Shown here: piece by piece, positions 24,502 through 33,345 of the stretch
Layout of the letters: each line of letters opens with the position of its first letter
Numbering within the stretch: the stretch's first letter is position 1
Origin: Paenibacillus macerans
GTDB lineage: Bacteria; Bacillota; Bacilli; Paenibacillales; Paenibacillaceae
Direction: 5' to 3'
Assembly (NCBI RefSeq): GCF_900454495.1
Contig: NZ_UGSI01000001.1
Location: 4,094,501 to 4,158,500 of the forward strand
DNA: 64,000 nt
Made by a program: the position numbers and the translations under genes
Notes under the pieces: generated by a model
Database searches by the model: none
The model's input: the letters and a program-made list of their open reading frames with translations, nothing else
What the model was told of the DNA's origin: nothing

Positions 24502-24550
24502 AACCTCCCCGCGAATAAGCTGGTAGTAATGACTAAAGCAAGGGGAGGTT
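24502..24550 (+). promoter_or_regulatory. Hairpin that would mask the ribosome site of the SOD fusion gene
   Basis: AACCTCCCC (24502-24510) is exactly complementary to GGGGAGGTT (24542-24550), which is itself the Shine-Dalgarno of the gene starting at 24557. The loop is 31 nt. It could regulate translation, or act as a weak terminator of the upstream hydrolase transcript; there is no T-run. Confidence 0.5.
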
Positions 24551-24556
24551 AACCGG

Positions 24557-26416
24557 ATGCTGTTCGTTTACGGGCCTTATTTGCCTGTACGCATTTTGGA
24601 AGAAATCCGCTTCTGGAAGCAGCAGGAAGCGGAGCATACGGAAGTGATCAAAGCGATCATTCCCAATTTGGAGCACCACTACGTTAAGCTGCTGGACGAG
24701 TGGAAGAAGGTGTTTACCGCCACGGAGGCGGCGGCCGACCGGCTGCTTCAGCACGGTCTGACGTCCAAGGAAGCGGCCTCGAGCCCCCAGCTGATCAAGC
24801 AAACCGAGCGACTGCTCGGCGCCGCCTTTCAGCAGTCGAAGGAATTTATCCGCCAGCTGCACCATATTCTCGACCGGAGTGAGGCGGTCAAGGCCGTTCC
24901 GCTCGCCCCCGTCGTGCTGATGCACATTATCCGCGAATCGGAGTATTTCCTGGCCGTGCTGGAAAGGCTGAACCGCCCCGGAGAGATCGCGGGCTGTGTC
25001 GCCGGCGATCCGCCGGTGTACGACCCGTATCATCAAGGCGGGGGAACGCAGGCCTATGAGTCTTATCAGCAGCCCACCGGACCCGCTCCCTATGGGCCTT
25101 ACCAGCAGCCTACCGGGCCAGCTCCTTTCGGGTCTTACCAGCAGCCTGACGATCCGCCGCCTTATGGGCCTTACCAGCAACCCGGCGGACCGGCCCCTTT
25201 CGGGCCTTACCAGCAGCCTGGCGGACCCGCTCCTTTCGGGCCTTACCAGCAACCCGGCGGACCTGCTCCTTTCGAGCCTTACCAACAGCCTACCGGACCG
25301 GCCCCTTTCGGGCCTTACCAGCAGCCTGGCGGACCCGCTCCTTTCGGGCCTTACCAGCAGCCTGGCGGACCCGCTCCTTTCGGGCCTTACCAGCAGCCTG
25401 GCGGACCCGCTCCTTTCGGGCCTTACCAGCAGCCTGGCGGACCCGCTCCCTTCGGGCCGGCGGCAGGCGGACAGCCGCCTTATTACGGGCCAACCGGCAC
25501 GAGAGCGGAGGAGGCGGCCGAAGGACGAGCAGAAGAACCCGAGGAATCCTGGCCGCAGCACTCGCCGCATCAGCAGGCGATTTCACCGGAGGAGGCGAAT
25601 TCCGGCTTCGAAACACCAACTGTTTCGAACACGGGGCTTGAAGCGGAATCGGCCGCGCCAGCCGAAAATCTGCCGAATGACAATGCGGCGGAAAGTTTGG
25701 CAGAAAGAAATGCCGATGAGGCAGCCGGCAACGAAAACCTGCGGTATGAAAACGACGCGCCTTCCGGTGCCTCCCGTATCCCCGAGCGTCCCGTCCCGAT
25801 CGGCGGGCACACGCTTCCGCCCCTGCCCTACCCTTACAATGCCCTCGAGCCTTACATCGATGAGGCAACGATGCGCATCCATCACGACAAGCACCATAAA
25901 ACCTACGTCGATGACTTGAACAAGGCGGAAAAAAAGCTCCAGGAGGCCCGCAAAAACGGAAACTTCGAGCTGGTCAAGCATTGGGAACGGGAACTCGCTT
26001 TTAACGGCGCCGGCCATTATCTTCACACCATCTTTTGGGAGATCATGAACCCGAAGGGCGGCGGAAGACCGGAGGGCGAACTGCTCCAGCAAATCACCCG
26101 CGATTTCGGCAGCTACGACGCTTTCCATCGGCAATTCTCCGAAGCGGCCGCCAAAGTGGAAGGCGGCGGCTGGGCGATCCTCGTCTGGAGTCCGCGCAGC
26201 CACCGGCTGCAAATTTTGACCGCGGAGAAGCACCAAAACCTGTCGCAATGGGACATCGTGCCCTTGCTTCCGCTCGACGTTTGGGAGCACGCTTACTATT
26301 TGAAGCATCAAAACGTGCGGGCCGACTACATCAAGGATTGGTGGAACGTCGTGTACTGGCCGGCCGTGGCGGAGCGCTACGAAGCCGCGAAAAAACTAAA
26401 ATGGCAGCCGTATTAA
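24557..26416 (+). CDS. DUF2935 - tandem-repeat - Fe/Mn superoxide dismutase fusion (SodF-like)
   Basis: 619 residues in three parts. Residues 1-140 form a DUF2935-type four-helix domain (LPVRILEEIRFWKQQEAEHT). Residues about 169-300 are eleven 12-residue repeats of YQQPGGPAPFGP with variants, followed by an acidic low-complexity linker. The C-terminal about 200 residues are an Fe/Mn SOD domain (LPPLPYPYNALEPYIDEA) with metal ligands His442, His490, Asp574 and His578; the usual Asn before the second ligand is replaced by Leu (GHYLHTIFW). Bacillus SodF has the DUF2935-SOD order but no such repeat. No signal peptide is seen. A coat, surface or envelope association is an inference from the repeat type. 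SodA is encoded 5 kb away. Confidence 0.87.
   Translation: MLFVYGPYLPVRILEEIRFWKQQEAEHTEVIKAIIPNLEHHYVKLLDEWKKVFTATEAAADRLLQHGLTSKEAASSPQLIKQTERLLGAAFQQSKEFIRQLHHILDRSEAVKAVPLAPVVLMHIIRESEYFLAVLERLNRPGEIAGCVAGDPPVYDPYHQGGGTQAYESYQQPTGPAPYGPYQQPTGPAPFGSYQQPDDPPPYGPYQQPGGPAPFGPYQQPGGPAPFGPYQQPGGPAPFEPYQQPTGPAPFGPYQQPGGPAPFGPYQQPGGPAPFGPYQQPGGPAPFGPYQQPGGPAPFGPAAGGQPPYYGPTGTRAEEAAEGRAEEPEESWPQHSPHQQAISPEEANSGFETPTVSNTGLEAESAAPAENLPNDNAAESLAERNADEAAGNENLRYENDAPSGASRIPERPVPIGGHTLPPLPYPYNALEPYIDEATMRIHHDKHHKTYVDDLNKAEKKLQEARKNGNFELVKHWERELAFNGAGHYLHTIFWEIMNPKGGGRPEGELLQQITRDFGSYDAFHRQFSEAAAKVEGGGWAILVWSPRSHRLQILTAEKHQNLSQWDIVPLLPLDVWEHAYYLKHQNVRADYIKDWWNVVYWPAVAERYEAAKKLKWQPY
25063..25458 (+). repeat. 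36-bp in-frame tandem repeats, about 11 copies
   Basis: Eleven head-to-tail 36-bp units, each encoding YQQPGGPAPFGP or a close variant. The last four units are nearly identical at the DNA level, indicating recent expansion; the first three are diverged (PTGPAPYGP, PTGPAPFGS, PDDPPPYGP). Confidence 0.9.
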
Positions 26417-26428
26417 TACGGCTGCCAT
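26401..26428. terminator. 28-bp perfect palindrome over the stop codon of the SOD fusion gene
   Basis: ATGGCAGCCGTATT and its exact complement AATACGGCTGCCAT adjoin; the TAA stop is at the centre. Located between convergent genes, it may act as a bidirectional terminator or 3'-end stabiliser, though it lacks a T-run. Confidence 0.5.
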
Positions 26429-26501
26429 AATGCGGAAGACTCCCCCGCAGGCGCGCTCGGTAAACCCTCAACCTTTGTAACCGACGGAGCGCGGCTTTCC
26501 G

Positions 26502-27095
26502 TTATTCCTTGATCAAGGACAAAAACTCCGCTCGCGAAGCCGCGTCCTTGCGGAAGCTGCCGCGCACCGCGGACGTGACCGTTTTGCTGCCCGGCTTCTT
26601 AACGCCGCGCGCGCACATGCAGAGATGCTCGCCTTCCACAACGACCATTACGCCCTGCGGGTTCAATACTTCTTCCATAATGTCGGCGATCTGCGAGGTG
26701 ATGCGCTCCTGCACCTGCAGGCGGCGGGTTACCGCCTCCACCAGGCGGGCCAGCTTGCTGAGCCCGGCGATTCGGCCGCTCGGAATGTAGCCGATATGCA
26801 CTTTGCCGAAGAAAGGCGCCATATGATGCTCGCATTGACTGTAATAGACGATGTCCTTGACAATGACGAGCTCCTCATGGTTCTCTTCAAACGTTACCCC
26901 AAGCACGTCGCGGGGATCAACCTCATAACCGGCAAAAATCTCCTCGTACATCCGGGCAACCCGGGCGGGAGTATCGAGCAGCCCTTCCCGTTCGACGTTT
27001 TCCCCGATCAGCTTTAAGATTTCACGAACATGATGTTCGATTTTCTCGTGATTTTCTCCAACCTGCTTGTTTACGTAATCTTTAAGTCCAGCCAT
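26502..27095 (-). CDS. folE: GTP cyclohydrolase I
   Basis: 197 residues behind AAGGAGGAGGCGCTTAA. Type I signatures are complete: LLDTPARVARMYEE, the zinc-ligand motif YSQCEHHMAPFFGKVHIGYIP, GLSKLARLVEAVTRRLQVQE, and LCMCARGV with the third zinc Cys, followed by the GS-x-T motif PGSKTVTSAVRG. It converts GTP to dihydroneopterin triphosphate for folate and, in this phylum, queuosine precursors. A queG gene lies 1.5 kb away. The length is typical. Confidence 0.96.
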   Translation of the reverse strand: MAGLKDYVNKQVGENHEKIEHHVREILKLIGENVEREGLLDTPARVARMYEEIFAGYEVDPRDVLGVTFEENHEELVIVKDIVYYSQCEHHMAPFFGKVHIGYIPSGRIAGLSKLARLVEAVTRRLQVQERITSQIADIMEEVLNPQGVMVVVEGEHLCMCARGVKKPGSKTVTSAVRGSFRKDAASRAEFLSLIKE

Positions 27096-27214
27096 TTAAG
27101 CGCCTCCTCCTTTCAAAAAAAGCATGGCGATGACGCACCCGGCGCCGGTTATATGCTGACGCCGCGAATTGCGAACAGGCCACACTTTTTAAGACTCTTC
27201 ATTCGAGCCGATGT

Positions 27215-27454
27215 TTATTTTTTCTTTCGCGGCCGCGCCCCTCCGGGAACCTGGCCCTGGTTTTTCATCATTTGCTGCGCGCGCTGCATCTGCTTGCTGT
27301 TCAGATTATAACCCATCTGTTTCGCCACTTTTTGCAGCATTTCCGGATCGTTTTGCATTTTTGTCATCTGCCGCCGCAAATAAAAAACACCGATCAGAAA
27401 ACCGCCGACCAATCCGACGACAAGCGTAATAATTGGAATTACGATATCCATCAT
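27215..27454 (-). CDS. YneF family (UPF0154) membrane protein
   Basis: 79 residues: one N-terminal membrane helix (IVIPIITLVVGLVGGFLIGV), then FYLRRQMTKMQNDPEMLQKV, KQMGYNLNSKQMQRAQQMMK and a basic tail (GGARPRKKK). This pattern is the small Bacillus YneF family, of unknown function and widely conserved in Firmicutes. It is encoded alone between folE and the HD-domain gene; starts at 27454 or 27451 cannot be separated. Confidence 0.88.
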   Translation of the reverse strand: MMDIVIPIITLVVGLVGGFLIGVFYLRRQMTKMQNDPEMLQKVAKQMGYNLNSKQMQRAQQMMKNQGQVPGGARPRKKK

Positions 27455-27537
27455 TCAGCCACCCCTGCATTAATATCCGTGCAGCCCCCCGTTTGGCTAA
27501 CGCACTCCAAATATAATAGCATTCACCCTGCCGCGAT

Positions 27538-28578
27538 TCAAGCCAGAACCGTTTCGATAAACAGCGTTGTTTCCGTTGCCAGATCCACTTCCTTCACGTC
27601 CAGTTCATCCCCGGCGCCGCGCGCGATGCGGATGACCGGGCGGCCCGGCAGGCCCCGGTGCTGGCTGACGACCACGCCGGTTTCCTTCGTCGACAACCTT
27701 ACCGCCGTGCCGTTCGGGTACACGGATACGATGCGGGTGAACTCCACCAGCACGTCGTGATCCAACTCATGCTCCGAACAGGCCATCAGCTGCTCGCAGG
27801 CCTCGTGCGGCAACAGGCCGCGCTGCGATCCGCCTTCACCGCCGCCGCTGATCAGATTGTCGTACATATTCGCAACGGCGATAATGCGGGGAAACAGGTG
27901 AATTTCATCCCCTGCCAGGCCGCGGGGAATCCCGGTGCCGTTAAGGCGTTCATGATGCTGAAGCGCCGCATGGGCGATGAGCAGATTAAATTCGCGTTTT
28001 TGCTTCAGCATTTCATATCCCCGCCACGTGTGATGATGCTTCGGATCGTCCTCCGCCGCGCCTTCCGGCAGAGGAACGGATTTGCCGATATCGTGCAGCA
28101 GCGCTCCGATCGCCAGATCCTTTAACTGGGAATAGCCCAGTCCCATGTTCAGGCCGATCATGGACGAGATCAGGCAAACGTTAACCGCATGCAGATAAGC
28201 CGCGTTGTCCGCCGTGCGAATATCGGTCAGCTGCAGAAGCACTTCCTTGTTGTTCAGCACGTCCGTCAGCAATGAATCCACGCTGGAGTTGATCTTTTTC
28301 GTGCTCCATTCCTTCCCCGACCGGATCGCTTCCTGCGTTTCCACCATTTCGTGAAATACCGCCTGTTTGGTCGATTCGCTGATCACATCTTCGACTTCGA
28401 CATCATCGTAATCGGCATCTTTGATGTACAGCATCGTAACGCCGATCCGCTTAAGCGTATTGATCATAAATACGGTCAGCTGAATCCCCGCCGACAATAG
28501 CACGGTGCCGTTTGCGGAATAAACCGTTTTTCCCAAGTATTGCCCTGGCTCGATATCTTCAATACTGATGAAACGCAT
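27538..28578 (-). CDS. HD-GYP-like phosphodiesterase domain protein
   Basis: 346 residues. The N-terminal part (IEDIEPGQYLGKTVYSANGT) resembles the DUF3391-like leader of many HD-GYP proteins. The HD domain has LHAVNVCLISSMIGL, GALLHDIGKSVPL and, in place of the canonical HHExxDGxGYP, HHERLNGTGIPRGL (Tyr to Ile, Asp to Asn). The C-terminal portion (SVYPNGTAVRLSTKETGVVV) is the usual beta-rich tail. Canonical members hydrolyse cyclic di-GMP. The HD metal residues are present, so activity is possible but specificity is uncertain because the GYP motif is altered. Confidence 0.85.
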   Translation of the reverse strand: MRFISIEDIEPGQYLGKTVYSANGTVLLSAGIQLTVFMINTLKRIGVTMLYIKDADYDDVEVEDVISESTKQAVFHEMVETQEAIRSGKEWSTKKINSSVDSLLTDVLNNKEVLLQLTDIRTADNAAYLHAVNVCLISSMIGLNMGLGYSQLKDLAIGALLHDIGKSVPLPEGAAEDDPKHHHTWRGYEMLKQKREFNLLIAHAALQHHERLNGTGIPRGLAGDEIHLFPRIIAVANMYDNLISGGGEGGSQRGLLPHEACEQLMACSEHELDHDVLVEFTRIVSVYPNGTAVRLSTKETGVVVSQHRGLPGRPVIRIARGAGDELDVKEVDLATETTLFIETVLA

Positions 28579-28620
28579 CCTTCCATCCCCCTTGACGGCA
28601 ATCGCTTCCCGTCATCGTTG

Positions 28621-29850
28621 TCAATCCGGTTTGCTTTCCTTCACCGTCGGGCGGCTTTCTCCAGGCGACGCTCCCCCTCGCAGCTTCCGGTCCGCCGCCT
28701 GGAGACGCTCAAGCACTTCCTCGTCCTGTTCGCTCTCCAGCGCCCGGCTCACCGCCTCCGCCGCCGCTTCTCCCCCGATCCGGGCGAGCGCCCAAGCGGC
28801 CGTGCCGCGCAGCACCGGACGAGGATCATGAAACAGTATATCTATTAATTTCGGCACGGAAGCGGTATCTTTGAAGTTGCCGAGCGCAATCACCGCATTC
28901 CGCTGGATCGGCTTCTTCCCTCTCCAGGCCGCCGCGCTGTCGCCGAAGCGCTCTTTAAATTCCCGGTTGCTGATATCGAGCAGCGGCAGGAGCAGCGGCT
29001 TGACCGTCTCCGGATCGGGCTGCAGCTCCGGCCGGTGGTTCCAGGACTTGCCCCTGTTTTTCGGACAAACGATCTGGCATGTGTCGCAGCCGTAAAGCCG
29101 GTTGCCGATTTTGAGCATGAACTCTTCTTCCACAAACCCTTTCGTTTGCGTCAAAAAGGAAATGCACCGCTGCGCGTTCAGCACGCCGGGCCCGACCAGC
29201 GCCCCGGTCGGACAGGCGTCGATACATTTCGTGCATTCGCCGCAATCCTCGGTGACCGGGGAATCCGGCGGAAAAGGAATGTTGGTAATCATCTCGCCAA
29301 GGTAAATCCACGATCCCCATTTAGGCGAGATGATCGCGCAGTTTTTCCCTTTGAAGCCGATTCCCGCCCGCTCCGCCACCGCACGGTCGACCAGCGCTCC
29401 GGTGTCCACCATGCTCTCGATCCGCGCTTCCGGAACCCGCTGGCGGATGAAATCCTCCAGCTTGGCCATCGCCTCGCGGAGCACCAGGTGGTAATCACGC
29501 CCCCAGGCCGATCTGGCCAATATCCCGCGCCGCTGCCCCGGCTCGGACTTCGGCGGGTTATCCATCTTGGACGGATACGCCACGGCGATCGAAACCAGGG
29601 AAGCCGGCTGTTCGAGAGACAGCTCGGGGTAAATGCGCTTATCGATATCCGGTTCCTCAAACCCGGATTCGTATCCTTTTTCACGCCGGTCCAGCAAAAT
29701 GGCCTTCAGCGAAATAAAAGGGTCCGCGGAGGCAAAGCCGATATCGTCGATGCCGAGCGAAGCCGCGTTTTCCTTAATTTCGCGTTTCAAATCCGCCCAC
29801 GCGCCGGCGTTTGCGGAAACGACGCTGCCGTCGTGTATTGTCTTTGCCAC
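28621..29850 (-). CDS. queG: Epoxyqueuosine reductase QueG
   Basis: 409 residues from a GTG 8 nt after CAAGGAGG; the longer in-frame ATG start (29934) would precede this ribosome site and is less likely. Cobalamin-binding N-terminal domain with GIGFKGKN and SWIYLGEM. Two [4Fe-4S] motifs: DCGECTKCIDACPTGA plus RCISFL, and YGCDTCQIVCPKN. The C-terminal about 110 residues contain HEAT-like repeats (AVIALGNFKDTASVPKLIDI, RPVLRGTAAWALARIGG), as in longer Firmicutes QueG. It performs the last step of queuosine synthesis on tRNA. It is adjacent to RNase HI, on the same strand. Confidence 0.93.
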   Translation of the reverse strand: MAKTIHDGSVVSANAGAWADLKREIKENAASLGIDDIGFASADPFISLKAILLDRREKGYESGFEEPDIDKRIYPELSLEQPASLVSIAVAYPSKMDNPPKSEPGQRRGILARSAWGRDYHLVLREAMAKLEDFIRQRVPEARIESMVDTGALVDRAVAERAGIGFKGKNCAIISPKWGSWIYLGEMITNIPFPPDSPVTEDCGECTKCIDACPTGALVGPGVLNAQRCISFLTQTKGFVEEEFMLKIGNRLYGCDTCQIVCPKNRGKSWNHRPELQPDPETVKPLLLPLLDISNREFKERFGDSAAAWRGKKPIQRNAVIALGNFKDTASVPKLIDILFHDPRPVLRGTAAWALARIGGEAAAEAVSRALESEQDEEVLERLQAADRKLRGGASPGESRPTVKESKPD

Positions 29851-29934
29851 TCCCTTCCCCTCCTTGATGTGAATTTTACGGGCGACAAACGTTCCCCATC
29901 CCCCATATCGTTGTTGTTTTTCGAACGAAGCCAA

Positions 29935-30375
29935 TCAGGAAGACAGCCGCTTGATCGCTTCCCGGGCCAACATATCGCAATGATTGTTGAGCTCATTGTC
30001 GCTGTGCCCTTTGACCTTAACGTATTCGACCTGATGGATGCCCATCAGCCGCCACAGCTCCTGCCACAGGTCTTTGTTTTCCACCGGCTGGTTTTTGCTG
30101 TTTTTCCAACCGTTTTTAAGCCATCCGCGAATCCAACCCTGTTGAAAACAGTTCACCACATAGGCGGAATCGCTGTATACTTTGGCCCGGCACGGCTCCT
30201 TCAGTTGACTGAGCGCCGAAATAACCGCTTGGATTTCCATCCGGTTGTTTGTGGTCATTTTCTCGCCGCCGGACAGATCCTTGCGATGCCCGTTAAATAT
30301 TAATACAGCGCCCCATCCCCCAGGGCCCGGGTTTCCGGAACAGGCGCCGTCGGTATATATCGTTATCTCCTTCAC
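29935..30375 (-). CDS. rnhA: Ribonuclease HI
   Basis: 146 residues from a GTG placed 7 nt after TTGGAGG. RNase H signatures: ITIYTDGACSGNPGPGGWGA (first Asp), NNRMEIQAVISAL (Glu), VYSDSAYVVNCFQQGWIRGW (second Asp), VKGHSDNELNNHCDMLAREA (His and last Asp). It degrades the RNA strand of RNA/DNA hybrids in the cytoplasm. The gene lies upstream of queG on the same strand with 84 bp between, probably cotranscribed. Confidence 0.95.
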   Translation of the reverse strand: MKEITIYTDGACSGNPGPGGWGAVLIFNGHRKDLSGGEKMTTNNRMEIQAVISALSQLKEPCRAKVYSDSAYVVNCFQQGWIRGWLKNGWKNSKNQPVENKDLWQELWRLMGIHQVEYVKVKGHSDNELNNHCDMLAREAIKRLSS

Positions 30376-30471
30376 CGTTCATCCTCCAAGATTCGCAGGC
30401 CATAAACCGCGGATTTTGCCGACAGGCCAAAACATGAATTCGGCCTACCGACGATTTGGTCAATCTATAAA

Positions 30472-30519
30472 TAGAAAAGCATATCCCGCACCCATTTGCA
30501 ACGGATGGAAGATATGCTT
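30472..30519 (-). terminator. Terminator downstream of the GNAT gene
   Basis: On the minus strand AAGCATATC (30519-30511) pairs with GATATGCTT (30485-30477), followed by TTCTATTTAT. It lies 38 bp after the GNAT stop codon. Confidence 0.55.
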
Positions 30520-30556
30520 CAATCATTCCTCTTCTTACCTGTCTATAATTTAAAAA

Positions 30557-31000
30557 TCAATTAGACCCCGATAAAGAACGCGCAGCAGCGATGCCAAGCT
30601 TCTGGAACGCCTCTAAAAATTTGCTTGCGCCGTAGCCCATCGCTTCGTACAGCGGCATAATCGCTTTGTTATGCTCGTCTCCGGCCACCATGATCCGGCG
30701 GACATTGCGCTGCTGAAAACGTTGTTCCATCGCGGAAACGAGGCTTCTGCCTACGCCGCGCCGGCGATAATCCGGGTGAACGGCCATCCGGTAAATACAC
30801 CCGGTATGCTGATCGATCGTTCCGATCAGGACCCCCTGAATTTCTTCCTCCGCTTCCGCAACTAGAATCAGTTCGGAATCCCAGGCCAATTGTCTGGCAA
30901 AAGCTTGTTTGGTGTCCTCGTAGCAAGCCTCGGACAAGGATACCTGCAAAAGATCCATCACTTGATTCACATCACTCAACTGAAAGGAACGAATAAGCAT
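30557..31000 (-). CDS. GNAT family N-acetyltransferase
   Basis: 147 residues starting MLIRSFQLSDVNQVMDLLQV, behind AAAAAGGAGATCATAGC (the upstream in-frame ATG 31039 has no such site). The acetyl-CoA loop is IYRMAVHPDYRRRGVGRSLV, and a later ALYEAMGY-like motif is PLYEAMGYGASKF. It resembles the Bacillus YpeA/RimI-like group. Target unknown. It is monocistronic, with a terminator downstream. Confidence 0.85.
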   Translation of the reverse strand: MLIRSFQLSDVNQVMDLLQVSLSEACYEDTKQAFARQLAWDSELILVAEAEEEIQGVLIGTIDQHTGCIYRMAVHPDYRRRGVGRSLVSAMEQRFQQRNVRRIMVAGDEHNKAIMPLYEAMGYGASKFLEAFQKLGIAAARSLSGSN

Positions 31001-31161
31001 GCTATGATCTCCTTTTTCCTTAACACTAGATAGATTCATGCTAAAGGCGCAGCCTTTATTTTTACATCAAGCGAATAATTGAATCCAGACAAAAAACGAG
31101 AAAAAAACTGCTTCTTCGTCCATTAAACCATATAAATCAACGAAATACACCAATTTTCTTC

Positions 31162-31190
31162 TGAAAGCGCTTAATGTTAAGCGTTTACAT
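31162..31190. promoter_or_regulatory. Two adjacent cre-like sites
   Basis: TGAAAGCGCTTAAT (31162-31175) and, on the opposite strand, ATGTAAACGCTTAA (31190-31177) both resemble the CcpA cre consensus. They lie about 160 bp upstream of the GNAT gene start and 405 bp upstream of sodA in an AT-rich, otherwise empty gap (31001-31305). Confidence 0.35.
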
Positions 31191-31305
31191 TTATTTTTTG
31201 TGAATTTCCTTTCAAAAAAACAGGTTTTCATACATATATTTTGATCGTATGTCAATAATAGGTTTTGTTTCGAGTATGTAAATGTGATCGACATTTTAAG
31301 TGCGT

Positions 31306-31559
31306 GTTCAAAAAGTCGGGTTTTCAGCACCGAAGCGTATGCTTACGATGTGCGTTTTTTCAAAACGCTGTAGGTCGGATGAAGCTAGGGACGAAAGGAG
31401 CGGAGCGTAGGTTTTGGGGGCGTGAGCATCTGACATGTTTCCGCAGGAAACATGAGGAAACATGCTACGGAAGCATATGCTATGGCCTGGCTGAATTCAA
31501 GATTCGACGCCCGATCCACTTTCTGACCTGCTTCGTGATCAAAAGACGACTTTTTGAAC
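31306..31559 (+). repeat. MITE-like dispersed element, copy B, immediately upstream of sodA
   Basis: 254 bp with the same ends as copy A (GTTCAAAAAGTC at 31306-31317; the right end GACGACTTTTTGAAC finishes at 31559). The first about 86 bp match the right part of copy A inverted; the centre differs and includes CATGTTTCCGCAGGAAACATG, an inverted repeat. It ends 36 bp before the sodA start codon, so the native sodA promoter is either inside it or displaced. Confidence 0.7.
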
Positions 31560-31594
31560 AACTCTTTAACAAAAAAATCGGGAGGTTTTCCGTT

Positions 31595-32209
<615 letters not shown>

Positions 32210-32242
32210 GGGCGATTGACGATCGCCGGAAGGAGGTTACAC

Positions 32243-32458
32243 ATGGCCGAGCAAAAGCGTAAGCTGACCAACGATCCGGAGGAACTGCTGAAAGCCAAGC
32301 ACGCGGAAGACGAGCATAAGCAGCAGTTCACGAACTTCGCGCACAGCGTTACCGGTGGAGCCGAGGCGGCGGATCCGGGCAAAGTGGTGGGCGAAGAACA
32401 CCGCGAACCGGATACGCAAAACTATATGAAAACGGTGGAAAACCGCATGCTGGAATAG
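32243..32458 (+). CDS. Small hydrophilic hypothetical protein
   Basis: 71 residues (MAEQKRKLTNDPEELLKAKH ... TVENRMLE) behind a strong AAGGAGGTTACAC. It is highly charged with no hydrophobic segment and lies 33 bp after sodA, so it is probably cotranscribed and ends at a terminator. I do not recognise the family; small acidic/basic proteins of this kind are frequent in spore formers, but no role can be assigned. Confidence 0.7.
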   Translation: MAEQKRKLTNDPEELLKAKHAEDEHKQQFTNFAHSVTGGAEAADPGKVVGEEHREPDTQNYMKTVENRMLE

Positions 32459-32463
32459 TGACG

Positions 32464-32503
32464 ATAAAAAGTGGTCTCCCTTTGGAAGGGAGGCCTCTTT
32501 TTA
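32464..32503. terminator. Bidirectional terminator
   Basis: AAAAAGTGGTCTCCC and GGGAGGCCTCTTTTT flank a TTTGGAA loop between the sodA-side genes and the convergent glucanase gene. Confidence 0.8.
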
Positions 32504-32571
32504 TCGGCTATGGTATGAAAACGACCGCGCGCCAGCTTGAACCGGCGCACGGCTTGATTCTTACTGGGCCG

Positions 32572-33345
32572 CTATTCCGCCGGGGTATACTTGATCCAGT
32601 CATAGTACGCCCGAACCGGGGACCCGGGATAAATGAATTTCCCCGTCCAAGTTTTGGCGGCATCGCCCGCGCCCGCCCAGAAGTTGACCATAATGCTGCC
32701 CGGATGGCTCGGCAGTGGTCCGCGGGAACCGTCCTCGGTATGCACCAGCTTGCCGTCGACATACCATTTGATCGAGGCCGGCGACCATTCAAAAGCATAG
32801 TCATGGAAGTCCAGCGATGCATCGAAGCCAAGATCAATGACCGTGCTGTGATCCCCGTCTCCGGCCGTATAATAGTTGGTCTCCAGTTTCGTCGGATCTT
32901 TTCCGAGAATCTCAATATCAATTTCGTCATTCTCTTCCGTGTCCGGATCCGGATTGAGGTCATAATAAGTGAACAGTGAAGTGACCAGTCCCTCGCCTTT
33001 CGCTACCTTCATTCGCGCCTCCACACGCCCGTAGCCGTAGTCTTCCCCAATGGTCGCATATTCGCCGGAGGCGTACTGCTTGCCGGTGCATCGGCTTGGA
33101 CACCCCGACTTGTCCAGTCGAAGGGCCATGACTCCATTGTTGAATTCTATATTGTTCGCCCGCCACCCTACTCCGAAATCCTCTCCGTTCTCCCAGCCGT
33201 CCGAAGCATAAAACATGTTCCCGTTAAAAGCGTTCAGCGGCTCCACAAACCCGTCCGCCGCCGGGACCGCCAGCAGCAGGCTGCAGCCTATCAGACAGAC
33301 TCCCAAACCGCTGCAAATTTTAGGCAAAAGCGCAAAGTTTTTCAT
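32572..33345 (-). CDS. Secreted GH16 beta-1,3-1,4-glucanase (lichenase type)
   Basis: 257 residues. The second of two adjacent ATGs is 6 nt after GAGGAGG and is chosen. A signal peptide of about 32 residues (LGVCLIGCSLLLAVPAADG) is followed by a GH16 domain with the catalytic motif DEIDIEILG (Glu141 nucleophile, Asp143, Glu145 acid/base) and typical FNGNMFYASDGWENG, YGYGRVEARMK and FHDYAFEWSP segments. The pattern and length match Bacillus/Paenibacillus lichenases that cut mixed-linkage beta-glucans outside the cell. No carbohydrate-binding module is attached. Confidence 0.93.
   Translation of the reverse strand: MKNFALLPKICSGLGVCLIGCSLLLAVPAADGFVEPLNAFNGNMFYASDGWENGEDFGVGWRANNIEFNNGVMALRLDKSGCPSRCTGKQYASGEYATIGEDYGYGRVEARMKVAKGEGLVTSLFTYYDLNPDPDTEENDEIDIEILGKDPTKLETNYYTAGDGDHSTVIDLGFDASLDFHDYAFEWSPASIKWYVDGKLVHTEDGSRGPLPSHPGSIMVNFWAGAGDAAKTWTGKFIYPGSPVRAYYDWIKYTPAE

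Noticed and set aside
25290..25868. Minus-strand Arg/Ala-rich repeat protein opposite the SOD fusion
   Set aside because: It is the antisense frame of the 36-bp repeats.
31067..31330. 90-residue minus-strand ORF between the GNAT gene and sodA
   Set aside because: AT-rich composition, partial overlap with the repeat element and no ribosome site.
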